Of a stretch of 64,000 nt of DNA, positions 23,433 through 31,353 are shown piece by piece. Position 1 is the stretch's first letter; each line of letters starts with the position of its first letter. Under the pieces are notes generated by a model. It did no database searches. It was not told where the DNA came from and worked only from the letters and a program-made list of their open reading frames with translations. The DNA comes from Avoscillospira sp045579045. GTDB taxonomy: Bacteria; Bacillota; Clostridia; Oscillospirales; Oscillospiraceae. A program made the translations under genes and the position numbers. The stretch lies in NCBI GenBank assembly GCA_045579045.1, contig JAZNLL010000017.1:1-64000 (forward strand). The letters are read 5' to 3'.

Positions 23433-24624
23433 CAAAAAAGCATGTAACCGGATGCCTCTGCGATTCAAAAAGCAAATCCATGCGTCTGTCTGGATACACA
23501 ATGATTTTATTGATTATCAGGCGAAAGAATAATTCCTTCTTATCGGTCTCTTTCTCCTCAAAACCAGGAAGAATCATCTGAATTACAGTCATCACGGTTC
23601 TTTTCAGCAATTCATCACTTACAGTCTTCCCTATTCCGCAGCTTCCTCTGCACCGCCAGAAGTGATAGGCGCTTCCGTCCTTTCTGTATTTCATACGTGC
23701 AATGAACATGCAGCCGCATTTTCCACAGAAAATCTTCCCTGAGAAACCGTACTGATTGGAACAGTAACGGCCGCTCCTTCTGCTTCTTCTTTGCAGTTCC
23801 GTTTGTGTCATGTCCCAAAGCGTCCGATCGATGATAGCAGGATGATTGTCTCTGACCGTGATCAACGGTTCTGCGCCGGTATTTTTCTTTTTCTCATGAG
23901 TCAGATAGTTTGGCGTATATGTCTTCTTTTGTACCAGATCGCCAACATACTTTTCATTTTTCAGAACCCGTATGACCTGAGCTGACGACCATTTCCTGTT
24001 TGTTAAAGCTTCAAGCTCTCTGGCAATTTCTGAACTGCTGAATTTTTCTGCCCCATACCGTTGGAAAATCAACCGAACGATCTCAGCACCCTGCGGTTCA
24101 ATCGACAGAACACCGTTGCAAAGATCGTAACCGAGGAGAGAGTGACCAAATACCACGCCTTTTTCCATCTGTCTTGTCTGTCCCCACTTGACTCGCTGAG
24201 ACGTTCTTCGGCTTTCCTCCTGTGCGATGGAGCCGAGAATGGATAACCGCAGTTCTGAATCTGCCTCCATGGTGTGAATTCCATCTGTCAGAAACAGAAC
24301 GCCTATGCCTCTATCCCGTAATTCTCTCGTATAGTAGATGGCATCCAGCGTATTTCTTGCAAATCGGCTGACCTCCTTGGTAATAATCAACTGAAATTCA
24401 CCCTGTTTTGCATCCTCGATCATCTGAAGAAATTCTGCTCTTTTTTTGACAGATGTACCCGTAATACCTTCATCCGCATAGATTTTATATAATTTCCAAT
24501 TGTCTTGCTTCTTGATATATTCCTCAAAATAGTGCTTCTGTGCAGCAAAGGAATGGATTTGATCCTTTTTGTCAGTCGATACCCGGCAGTAAGCGGCGAC
24601 CGATGTCACCTTCAGCTTTTGCAT
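23428..24624 (-). CDS. Serine recombinase of the cotJC element
   Basis: 398 aa. Resolvase domain with nucleophile Ser16 (AAYCRVSTDKKDQ) and the conserved Arg of EVSRFARNTLD; recombinase domain (about 150-265); a Cys4 zinc ribbon (FCGKCGCMF...WRCRGSCGIG, about 300-335). Same architecture as SpoIVCA of the skin element but with a shorter C-terminus. Located 152 bases from the right junction and oriented opposite to cotJC. Expected to excise the element by joining the TCGGTACAGA repeats. It overlaps a 31-aa ORF upstream. Confidence 0.9.
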   Translation of the reverse strand: MQKLKVTSVAAYCRVSTDKKDQIHSFAAQKHYFEEYIKKQDNWKLYKIYADEGITGTSVKKRAEFLQMIEDAKQGEFQLIITKEVSRFARNTLDAIYYTRELRDRGIGVLFLTDGIHTMEADSELRLSILGSIAQEESRRTSQRVKWGQTRQMEKGVVFGHSLLGYDLCNGVLSIEPQGAEIVRLIFQRYGAEKFSSSEIARELEALTNRKWSSAQVIRVLKNEKYVGDLVQKKTYTPNYLTHEKKKNTGAEPLITVRDNHPAIIDRTLWDMTQTELQRRSRRSGRYCSNQYGFSGKIFCGKCGCMFIARMKYRKDGSAYHFWRCRGSCGIGKTVSDELLKRTVMTVIQMILPGFEEKETDKKELFFRLIINKIIVYPDRRMDLLFESQRHPVTCFFV

Positions 24625-24707
24625 TGTTTAACAGCCTGTTGAAGGACTACTCTGAATTGCTCAATATCGATAGGAATCGGTCCGGCTACCTTCAGCCGAT
24701 CAGCCAT
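24612..24707 (-). CDS. 31-aa ORF coupled to the recombinase
   Basis: Encodes a 31-residue peptide beginning MADRLKVAG and ending AVKQCKS. AAAGGTGAG lies about 8 bases before its ATG, a strong site. Its stop overlaps the recombinase start by 13 bases, so the recombinase, which has no good site of its own, is probably translated by coupling. It may be a directionality factor or only a coupling leader; no homology recognised. Confidence 0.55.
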   Translation of the reverse strand: MADRLKVAGPIPIDIEQFRVVLQQAVKQCKS

Positions 24708-24729
24708 AGTACCACTCACCTTTCAATAC

Positions 24730-24758
24730 ATTGTATAAAGAAAACGTTGTCTTTATGT
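24730..24758 (-). promoter_or_regulatory. SigE-like promoter for the recombinase
   Basis: On the minus strand ACATAAA (24758-24752), 14-nt spacer, TATACAAT (24737-24730). The -10 matches the SigE consensus CATACAAT in 7 of 8 and the spacer is right; the -35 matches weakly. Mother-cell expression would fit sporulation-timed excision. A sigma-A reading is possible but lacks a good -35. Confidence 0.45.
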
Positions 24759-24766
24759 TGCGGATT

Positions 24767-24776
24767 TCGGTACAGA
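24767..24776 (+). repeat. Right junction repeat in cotJC
   Basis: TCGGTACAGA, identical to 20565-20574 and in the same orientation and reading frame of cotJC. Confidence 0.85.
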
Positions 24777-25182
24777 AGAGTTAGGGCATCTGGAGATGGT
24801 GGGTTCTATCGTCCATCAGCTGACCAGAAAACTGACCGACTCTCAGATCGAGAACAGCGCCTTCGCTCCTTATTTTGTAGATCACAGTGCAGGTGTGTAT
24901 CCCACAGCGGCATCCGGTTTTCCGTGGTCTGCAGCCTCTATGCAGGTCAAAGGCGATCCGATCACGGATCTTTCCGAAGATCTGGCAGCGGAACAGAAGG
25001 CCCGAACCACCTATGACAATATCCTTCGGCTCAGCGATGACCCCGATGTCAATGATGTGATCAAGTTCCTGCGCCAGCGGGAGGTTGTCCATTTCCAGCG
25101 TTTCGGCGAAGCCATTCAGCTTCTGCGTGAGCGACTGAATCAGAAGAATGTCTACGCCATGAATCCGGCATTGGATCTATAA
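24767..25182 (+). pseudogene. cotJC: cotJC, 3' part (split gene)
   Basis: Continues CotJC: GTEELGHLEM at the junction, then GSIVHQLTRKLT, HSAGVYPTAASGFPWSAA, DLSEDLAAEQKARTTYDNILRL, FLRQREVVHFQRFGEAI. The Glu and His of EELGHLEM and the Glu and His of EQKAR/REVVHFQRFGE are the family's metal-ligand positions. This part has no start codon or ribosome site and cannot be made alone. With the 5' part at 20384 it forms a complete manganese-catalase-type coat protein. A terminator follows. Confidence 0.92.
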
Positions 25183-25186
25183 CAGA

Positions 25187-25212
25187 AAGGGCTGCGTAAG
25201 CAGCCTTTTTTG
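25187..25212 (+). terminator. Terminator of the cotJ operon
   Basis: GGCTGC-GTAA-GCAGCC followed by TTTTTT. Confidence 0.9.
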
Positions 25213-25233
25213 TGGTTATAATCGAAAATATTC

Positions 25234-25262
25234 TTGCAATGTTTCATCCCGCATACTACAAT
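25234..25262 (+). promoter_or_regulatory. Sigma-A promoter of the amino-acid permease
   Basis: TTGCAA (25234-25239), 17-nt spacer, TACAAT (25257-25262). Confidence 0.65.
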
Positions 25263-25299
25263 AATAAAACGGATATATCAAATGAGAGGTGTTCTGAGT

Positions 25300-26682
25300 A
25301 TGGAGAAAAGATACGGCCTTTCTACCGCAATCTGTATGGTTGTTGGAATCGTGATCGGTTCAGGCATCTTCTTCAAAACGGAGGATGTGTTGAAAGCCAC
25401 CGGCGGTAATGTTTTGTCCGGTGTTCTTTCTTTGCTGATTATGGGTATGATCATGCTGTTCTGCGCCTATGCATTCAGCATTCTGGCTCATAAATATGAA
25501 AAGGTCAACGGTGTTCTGGACTATGCGGAAGCTGCACGGGGTCCCAAGTATGCTTACTACATGGGCTGGTTCATGACATTTGTTTATACTCCCGGTATTA
25601 CTTCTGTCCTCTGCTGGGTCAGCGCAAGATATCTGGGTGCACTGCTGGGCTTTGCAGATACAGCCGGTGAGACAATGCTGCTTACTGCGCTTATTCTGAT
25701 TGGCGGAACGTTTATAAATGCCATTTCGCCAAAACTGGCCGGCAAGCTGCAGGTTTCCACCACCGTGATCAAACTGATTCCGTTGGTACTGATGGCCGTT
25801 GTCGGTACGGTAACCGGCTTGTCCAATGGGCAGCTTGCATCCAATTTTGTTATGGGTTCTTCTTCCGAAGTTTCTTTCTTTGGCGGCATGATGAAATCCA
25901 TCGTATCTCTGGCCTTTGCTCTTGAAGGTTGGATTTTGGCAACATCCATCAACGCAGAACTGAAGAACGCAAAGAAGACACTTCCTCTGGCACTTGTGCT
26001 TGGCGGAGTTATAATTGTCGCTGTATTTGTATGCTATTATCTTGGCATCTGCGGTGCGATTTCCGTAGAAGAATTGATGAAATCCAATTCTACCCAGGCC
26101 TTTATCAATTTGTTCGGCAATACAATGGGTACCATTCTCTCTGTGTTTATTGTTGTCTCCTGTCTGGGCACAACCAACGGACTGCTGATGGCAACTGCCA
26201 GAAATATGTATTCTCTGGCCGCTCGCGGACATGGACCCCACCCTTCCTTCTTTGCCCGTGTGGATAAGGATACCAACATGCCTGTCAATTCCGCTTTCTT
26301 TGGCTGTCTGGTCGTCATGGTTTGGATTATTTATTTCTACGGAGCAAACCTTGTCGAGAAACCCTGGTTCGCTCTCTTCAGCTTTGATTCCAGCGAACTG
26401 GTCATTGTTGCGCTGTATTTGATGTACATTCCGATTTTTACAAAAATGTACACCCACAAGGAAGACAACTTCTTCAAACGTTTCATTGTTCCTACACTTG
26501 CTATTTTCAGTTCCCTGGCTTTGATTGCTTGCGCCGTGTATTCTCATGGTATTGCTAAGTATCAGGCCGCCGCTGCCGAAGGACGCTTCGCCTTCCCTGT
26601 TTTGTTCTTTGTTATCGTTACCGTTGTGATATTGTTTGCGGCAAAGTTCTTCTATCATCCCAATGCGGAAGAAAACGAGTAA
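25300..26682 (+). CDS. APC-family amino-acid permease
   Basis: 460 aa, twelve predicted membrane helices. Helix 1 carries the APC glycine motif (VVGIVIGSGIFFKTEDVL), helix 3 YMGWFMTFVYTPG, helix 6 FALEGWILATSINAELKNAKKTLP, and SCLGTTNGLLMATARNMYSLAARG in helix 8. Substrate cannot be read; the helix 6 sequence suits an amino-acid exchanger or importer. ATG 25300 follows GAGAGGTG by 8 bases; an ATG at 25282 lacks a site. Confidence 0.85.
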   Translation: MEKRYGLSTAICMVVGIVIGSGIFFKTEDVLKATGGNVLSGVLSLLIMGMIMLFCAYAFSILAHKYEKVNGVLDYAEAARGPKYAYYMGWFMTFVYTPGITSVLCWVSARYLGALLGFADTAGETMLLTALILIGGTFINAISPKLAGKLQVSTTVIKLIPLVLMAVVGTVTGLSNGQLASNFVMGSSSEVSFFGGMMKSIVSLAFALEGWILATSINAELKNAKKTLPLALVLGGVIIVAVFVCYYLGICGAISVEELMKSNSTQAFINLFGNTMGTILSVFIVVSCLGTTNGLLMATARNMYSLAARGHGPHPSFFARVDKDTNMPVNSAFFGCLVVMVWIIYFYGANLVEKPWFALFSFDSSELVIVALYLMYIPIFTKMYTHKEDNFFKRFIVPTLAIFSSLALIACAVYSHGIAKYQAAAAEGRFAFPVLFFVIVTVVILFAAKFFYHPNAEENE

Positions 26683-26690
26683 TTATGAAG

Positions 26691-26722
26691 AAAACTCCCT
26701 CCGATCATTCGGAGGGAGTTTT
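26691..26722. terminator. Bidirectional terminator
   Basis: AAAACTCCCTCCGA-TCAT-TCGGAGGGAGTTTT, 14-bp perfect stem between convergent genes. Confidence 0.92.
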
Positions 26723-27105
26723 TACTGCAATTTTTTCAATTTTTCAAGAATATCTTTATCTGCCGGACAGAATTTGTAATGAACAATCTCTTCTATGGTG
26801 ATCCATCTGATATCATGATGTTCCAACTTTTTGGGCTCGCCGCTCTTGATCACAGCGTTAAACAGCGTCAGTTCAACTTTGATATCCGGGTATTCGTGGA
26901 CAAGCTCCATAAACACCGGTCCAACCTCAATCGTAATATCCAGTTCTTCTTGGCATTCTCGAATGAGTGCCTCCTGCTTGGTTTCTCCCGGTTCGACCTT
27001 ACCGCCCACAAATTCCCATAATAAGCCTCGGGCTTTGTTGGCAGGTCGCTGACAGGCGAGAAAGCGATCTTTATCCCAGATCAGAGCAGCAACAACCTGT
27101 GTCAT
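26722..27105 (-). CDS. Nudix hydrolase, MutT-like
   Basis: 127 aa. Complete Nudix box GGKVEPGETKQEALIRECQEEL (seen in two parts, GX5E at 35-41 and REcqEEL at 50-56). The N-terminal VVAALIWDKDRFLACQRP and WEFVGGK resemble 8-oxo-dGTP/CTP pyrophosphohydrolases (MutT/NudG) that clean the nucleotide pool. Its ATG overlaps the stop of the DMT exporter by 4 bases. Confidence 0.85.
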   Translation of the reverse strand: MTQVVAALIWDKDRFLACQRPANKARGLLWEFVGGKVEPGETKQEALIRECQEELDITIEVGPVFMELVHEYPDIKVELTLFNAVIKSGEPKKLEHHDIRWITIEEIVHYKFCPADKDILEKLKKLQ

Positions 27106-27995
27106 ACGCTTGCCTTCCTTTTCTTGGAGACAGTAACTTCGCTCATCAGAGCAGCACCGATAATCAGAACCGCACCGAAGGCCTCAATTATCTTCATGGG
27201 TTCACCGAGGACAAAAATGGAAGCAAGCACCGCAACAGCAGGATCCACATAACTGATGACTGCTGCAGTCTGACCGGAGACATGCTCCATAGAACCGAAA
27301 TAGAGATAATAGGCCAAACCGGTGTGAATGACACCCACAAGAAGCAGCATAGGTACCGAACTGCTGCTCAGATCAAGCGCAGCCGGATCAGTCGTCAGGA
27401 GAATATACGGAACCAACGTAACAGCAGAAATCGCCAGCTGCAGGATCGTCTTATCGTACGCAGAAATTCCTCTAATCTGTTTGTTCATCAATACAATGGA
27501 GGCGTATAGCACAGCAGCCATGAGGCCAAAGATTATTCCCTTCAATTCGCTGCCACCGGGAAGCTTGCCGCCGATGACACCGGAAATGCAGACCATACCG
27601 ATCAGTGCCAGAACAACACAGACAGATTTCTTGACCGTCAGCCGCTCCTTGAGCAGAAACGGCGATACGATAATGATAAAAATCGGTGCCATATAATAGC
27701 ACAATGTGCCTATGGCCACAGATGTAAATCTCTGCGCCTCAAAAAAGAGGATCCAGTTAAAACCGAGGGCGGTTCCGGAGAGAAGCAGCCACAGCAAGTT
27801 CTTTCGGATGGGTTCCCACAAAATCTTTCCACCGCGGATCAATACGACCAGCAGAAGAAACAATGCACCGATTACGCCTCTGGAAAGTGCAACGATCTCG
27901 CTGGGAAGCGGAATAAAACGGACAAACACACCAACGGTGCCGAAAATAAACATAGAGGCAAATATCTTTAGTTTTGCAGCGGTTGCCTGATTCAT
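27102..27995 (-). CDS. DMT-superfamily transporter, EamA type
   Basis: About 297 aa with ten predicted helices in two EamA repeats. Conserved signs: FGTVGVFVRFIPLPSEIVALSRGVIGA in helices 1-2, GFNWILFFEAQRFTSVAIGTL in the first repeat, GVIHTGLAYYLYFGSMEHVSGQTAAVISYVDP in the second. Members export metabolites or amino acids; substrate unknown. ATG 27995 with GAGGT upstream is chosen over the open frame to 28052. Confidence 0.85.
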   Translation of the reverse strand: MNQATAAKLKIFASMFIFGTVGVFVRFIPLPSEIVALSRGVIGALFLLLVVLIRGGKILWEPIRKNLLWLLLSGTALGFNWILFFEAQRFTSVAIGTLCYYMAPIFIIIVSPFLLKERLTVKKSVCVVLALIGMVCISGVIGGKLPGGSELKGIIFGLMAAVLYASIVLMNKQIRGISAYDKTILQLAISAVTLVPYILLTTDPAALDLSSSSVPMLLLVGVIHTGLAYYLYFGSMEHVSGQTAAVISYVDPAVAVLASIFVLGEPMKIIEAFGAVLIIGAALMSEVTVSKKRKASV

Positions 27996-28112
27996 AGGTA
28001 AGACCTCACAGTAATTTTTCGTTATTATACCTGTTTCCGAAGCTTCCGTCAATCTACTGTTGATTTTTGTCGCATGAACCGCTAAAATGAAGGAAAATAA
28101 GGAGGTTCGGCG

Positions 28113-28700
28113 ATGAAAGAGTATCCGTCCAGAGAACAGGCATGGAGCCTGTTAAAAAAATATAACAAAGAGCCTTTTCATCTTCAGCATGCTGTAACGC
28201 TGGAGAATGTAATGGCTTGGTTTGCCAAGGAACTGGGCTATGGGGAGGATGTCCCCTTCTGGTCCTCTGTCGGCCTGCTCCATGATGTTGATTTTGAGCA
28301 GTGGCCTGAGGAACATTGCAAAAAAGCACCGGAGTTGCTGCAAGAAATCGGCTGCTCCGAGGCCTTCGTTCATGCCGTCTGCAGCCACGGCTACGGACTT
28401 TGCTCCGATGTTGAGCCCGTTGAGCAGATGGAAAAGGTTCTCTTTGCGGCAGATGAACTGACCGGCTTGATCGGTGCTGCTGCCAGAATGCGCCCGTCCA
28501 AAAGCTGTAAGGATATGGAGCTTTCCAGTCTGAAAAAGAAGTTCAAGGATAAGAAATTTGCTGCCGGTTGTTCCCGTGATGTCATTCAGACAGGTGCAGA
28601 GCGGCTTGGCTGGGAGCTGGATGAGCTGCTTTCCAAAACCCTTGCTGCCATGGCCTCAACGGAAGATTTAATTGCAGAAAGTCTTGAAAGAGAGGTTTAA
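28113..28700 (+). CDS. HD-domain phosphohydrolase
   Basis: 195 aa. HD signature at GLLHDVDFEQWPEEH (about 49-63), preceded by a His at LQHAVTLENVMAWFA and followed by HAVCSHGYG and AADELTGLI, completing the H...HD...D metal set. Resembles predicted hydrolases of the HDIG group (TIGR00277-like). Substrate unknown. AAGGAGG precedes ATG 28113. NhaC follows after 3 bases. Confidence 0.8.
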   Translation: MKEYPSREQAWSLLKKYNKEPFHLQHAVTLENVMAWFAKELGYGEDVPFWSSVGLLHDVDFEQWPEEHCKKAPELLQEIGCSEAFVHAVCSHGYGLCSDVEPVEQMEKVLFAADELTGLIGAAARMRPSKSCKDMELSSLKKKFKDKKFAAGCSRDVIQTGAERLGWELDELLSKTLAAMASTEDLIAESLEREV

Positions 28701-28703
28701 CGA

Positions 28704-30026
28704 ATGGATAAAAAAATTGAAAGCAGAGCCATTGCGCTCCTGCCTGTCGGTGTATTTTTGGTACTCTACCTCGGTCTGGGTCTTGTTTTTGAGTATGTCC
28801 TCGGCATTTCCATGGGTTTCTACAACATTCCCATCGTGGTTGTGTTTCTGATTGCTTTGTTGGTTGGCTGCCTGCAGAACAAGGCGCTGTCCTTTGATCA
28901 AAAGCTGGAAGTCATGGCCAAAGGCGTTGGCGACAAGAATATCATGACCATGATCTTGATTTTCCTCGTCTCCGGTGTCTTTGTCGGTGTGACCGGTCGT
29001 AACAGCGCAGAGGCTGTCGCTTACTTCCTGCTGTCCGTCACCCCCGCATGGGCTGCTGTAGCGGTGCTGTTTATTGCAGCATGCTTCGTCTCTGTCGCAA
29101 TGGGTACCAGCGTCGGTACCATCACCCTGATCACCCCCATCGCTGTAGCGGTTGCCAATGTTTCCGGCTTCTCTCTGCCTCTGTGTATCGCTTCTGTCAT
29201 GGGCGGTGCCATGTTCGGCGACAATCTGTCTTTTATTTCCGATACGACCATTGCTGCCTGCAATACCCAGGGCTGTGCAATGAAGGATAAGTTCCGTTCC
29301 AACTTCAAAATCGCTCTGCCTGCTGCAATCGCAACCCTCGCCATCATTCTCGCATTCTCTTTCAGCAACGGTGTGGAGCATATCCAGTGCCCCGACTACA
29401 ACCTGCTGCTTCTGATCCCTTACGTACTGGTTCTGGTGGGCGGCATTGCCGGTGTCAATGTATTTATTGTTCTGCTGATCGGTATTTTCTCCGGTACCTT
29501 TATCACCCTTGTGACCGGCACCTCCGACTTTCTTACCCTTCTGGGCAATATGGGCAGCGGTGCATCCGGCATGTTTGAGACCATTCTGGTAACCGTTCTT
29601 GTCTCTGCCATGTGCGGTCTCATTCGTGAGTACGGTGGCTTTGAGGCACTCCTCGCCTTTATCCGCAAGGCATTCCGCGGACGCGTCGGTGGTCGCATCG
29701 GTGTTGGTTTGCTGGTCGGCGCAATGGATATTGCCACCGCAAACAATACCGTCGCCATCGTTATGGCAGGTCCCATCGCCAAGCAGATCAGCGAGGAATA
29801 TGACATCACCCCCAAGGAATCCGCTTCCCTTCTGGATACCTTCTCCTGTATCTTCCAGGGAATCATTCCCTACGGTGCACAGATGCTGATTGCTGTGTCC
29901 ACAGCCATGGCTTTGGATGCAAGCGTCTCGGCCTTTGAAATCATCCCGCTTCTGTTCTATCCTTACCTGCTGTGTGTCAGTTCTCTGGTGTACATCTTCC
30001 TCGGCGCAGGCAAGAAGAAAAAATAA
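28704..30026 (+). CDS. NhaC-family Na+/H+ antiporter-like transporter
   Basis: 440 aa, eleven or so helices. Contains the NhaC-type loop VSVAMGTSVGTITLITPIAVAVA and MGGAMFGDNLSFISDTTIAAC, the ion-site segment of this family, and a mirrored segment GAMDIATANNTVAIVMAGPIAKQI in the second half. Codon use is noticeably C-rich at third positions against neighbours, hinting at high expression. Transported ion or organic substrate not proven. Confidence 0.85.
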   Translation: MDKKIESRAIALLPVGVFLVLYLGLGLVFEYVLGISMGFYNIPIVVVFLIALLVGCLQNKALSFDQKLEVMAKGVGDKNIMTMILIFLVSGVFVGVTGRNSAEAVAYFLLSVTPAWAAVAVLFIAACFVSVAMGTSVGTITLITPIAVAVANVSGFSLPLCIASVMGGAMFGDNLSFISDTTIAACNTQGCAMKDKFRSNFKIALPAAIATLAIILAFSFSNGVEHIQCPDYNLLLLIPYVLVLVGGIAGVNVFIVLLIGIFSGTFITLVTGTSDFLTLLGNMGSGASGMFETILVTVLVSAMCGLIREYGGFEALLAFIRKAFRGRVGGRIGVGLLVGAMDIATANNTVAIVMAGPIAKQISEEYDITPKESASLLDTFSCIFQGIIPYGAQMLIAVSTAMALDASVSAFEIIPLLFYPYLLCVSSLVYIFLGAGKKKK

Positions 30027-30030
30027 TTCA

Positions 30031-30063
30031 AAAAGCCATCGGATTTGTTCCGATGGCTTTTTC
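30031..30063. terminator. Bidirectional terminator
   Basis: AAAAGCCATCGGA-TTTGT-TCCGATGGCTTTTT between nhaC and the ArsC-like gene. Confidence 0.92.
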
Positions 30064-30405
30064 TTATTCCCACGTCTTCCAGATATCGGGACAGTAACCG
30101 ACTGTGGCCTTTTGACCGTTACGCACAATGGGTGTCCGCATCAGCTTGGGATTGTCATAGACCTTGTCTTCCTTTGCGACCTGATCATCCATATAACGCA
30201 TCAAGTCAATGTCAGGATGCTTGATATCCCAGTCGATCAGATTGTCAATCCCGTTGACTGCCCGAACGACGCCGTCAAATTCCCTGCCGGACATACCGAA
30301 TTTAACCAGATCAATGCTCTGGAATTTGATCTTCCGTTCCTTAAAATAGCGTTCAGCTTTCTTCGTATCAAAACATTTGGAAGTACCAAAAATCTGAATG
30401 TTCAC
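30064..30405 (-). CDS. ArsC/Spx-family thioredoxin-fold protein
   Basis: 113 aa. ArsC-like fold: IQIFGTSKCFDTKKAERYFKER with one N-terminal Cys rather than the CxxC of Spx, FQSIDLVKFGMSGREF, and MRTPIVRNGQKATVGY with the cis-Pro (TPIVR). Similar to the YffB-like branch; whether it reduces arsenate or binds RNA polymerase cannot be told. GTG 30405 follows GGAGGTAG by 8 bases and overlaps the truA stop by 4 bases. Confidence 0.8.
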   Translation of the reverse strand: MNIQIFGTSKCFDTKKAERYFKERKIKFQSIDLVKFGMSGREFDGVVRAVNGIDNLIDWDIKHPDIDLMRYMDDQVAKEDKVYDNPKLMRTPIVRNGQKATVGYCPDIWKTWE

Positions 30406-31142
30406 GGATAAACTACCTCCATCAGACAAAGTCCTTTCGCCGGGACAGTCTCCCCGGCCTGCTCTCTGATTTTACTTTCCAGAATAACCGGAATGTCCTC
30501 AGGGGCTCTCTCCCCTTTTCCGACAGCCAGCAGCGTTCCTACCATGATCCGAACCATGTTGTACAGAAATCCGTCTCCCGTCACCGTAAAGCGAAGTTCT
30601 GTACCCGTCTGCTCGATGTCCAATCCGTAGATCGTTCGCACAGCACTCTTTTTGAAGTGCTTATTTGAACAGAATGACGTAAAATCATGGGTTCCAAGAA
30701 AGTAGTCGGCGGCCCTTCTCATGGCATACAGGTCAATCTGAGCGCTCACAGGCCATACATACTTTCGTTCAAAAACACAGGGCGTCTCAGAAGTCCAAAT
30801 CCGATAGAGGTATGTCTTCTGAACAGCATGAAAACGGCTGTGAAATCTGTCGTCAACTTCTTCCACAGATAGAACTCCGATGTCATCCGGCAGGTACTGC
30901 CGAAGATAAGCACAAATTTCATCCGCAGATAAGTCGGTATCTGCATGGAAGTTGGCAGTCTGACCGGCTGCATGTGCACCGGCATCGGTTCTGCCGCTGC
31001 CGATGACCTCCACAGGCGCGTTCACCATTCGCGAGAGAACGTTTTCCAACTTACCCTGGATGGTATTGTCGGTATCACCCAACCGCTGCCAGCCCTTATA
31101 TCGGCTTCCGTCATAGGCCAGAAGCAGCTTAAAGTTACGCAT
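30402..31142 (-). CDS. truA: tRNA pseudouridine synthase A
   Basis: 246 aa. Makes pseudouridine 38-40 in the tRNA anticodon arm. Catalytic Asp in GSGRTDAGAHA (about residue 52), opening LLLAYDGSRYKGWQ, FHSRFHAVQKTYLYRI, DFTSFCSNK and GDGFLYNMVRIMVGTLL. Start follows GGAGGAATGAT. Likely one transcript with the 36-aa ORF upstream and the ArsC-like gene downstream. Confidence 0.95.
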   Translation of the reverse strand: MRNFKLLLAYDGSRYKGWQRLGDTDNTIQGKLENVLSRMVNAPVEVIGSGRTDAGAHAAGQTANFHADTDLSADEICAYLRQYLPDDIGVLSVEEVDDRFHSRFHAVQKTYLYRIWTSETPCVFERKYVWPVSAQIDLYAMRRAADYFLGTHDFTSFCSNKHFKKSAVRTIYGLDIEQTGTELRFTVTGDGFLYNMVRIMVGTLLAVGKGERAPEDIPVILESKIREQAGETVPAKGLCLMEVVYP

Positions 31143-31143
31143 A

Positions 31144-31254
31144 TCATTCCTCCATCATTTCATCCACTTCCCGCATGGAGTCGGCGGAAAACAGAAATGC
31201 ACCGTCAATCGAATAGACCTCGATGTGGCCACGGACATAGCGGACATGATACAT
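31144..31254 (-). CDS. 36-aa small protein upstream of truA
   Basis: Peptide begins MYHVRYVRGHIEVY and ends EVDEMMEE. AAGGAG lies 8 bases before its ATG and it ends one base before the truA start region, so translation looks real and coupled. Composition is that of a small soluble beta-alpha protein with an acidic tail. No named function; similar short proteins are found in Clostridia. Confidence 0.6.
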   Translation of the reverse strand: MYHVRYVRGHIEVYSIDGAFLFSADSMREVDEMMEE

Positions 31255-31324
31255 ACCAAACACTCCTTGTCAGTTTCTGTGCTTAGTATAATTGTTTTTA
31301 TGTCCTATAAATCGTACTGTAATG

Positions 31325-31350
31325 ATACCCTCTCCGTTGGGAGAGGGTAT
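31325..31350. terminator. Hairpin after the lysozyme-SLH gene
   Basis: ATACCCTCTCC-GTTG-GGAGAGGGTAT, perfect 11 bp. T-rich tail on plus (TTGTTATTTC), not on minus where the gene ends, so its direction is uncertain. Confidence 0.6.
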
Positions 31351-31353
31351 TTG

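Larger units (their letters stand above)
20575..24776. mobile_element. Skin-like intervening element in cotJC (4,202 bp)
   Basis: Separates the two halves of cotJC and is bounded by the direct repeat TCGGTACAGA. It carries a serine recombinase near its right end and a selenium/sulfur gene set. Precise loss of 4,202 bp restores cotJC in frame. The same logic is known for the Bacillus subtilis skin element in sigK and the SPbeta prophage in spsM, removed in the mother cell by serine recombinases. Excision here is inferred from sequence, not observed. Confidence 0.85.

Noticed and set aside
28668..30128. 486-codon open frame on the minus strand
   Set aside because: Antisense of the NhaC-like gene, with Gly/Asp/His/Gln-rich composition typical of a shadow frame.
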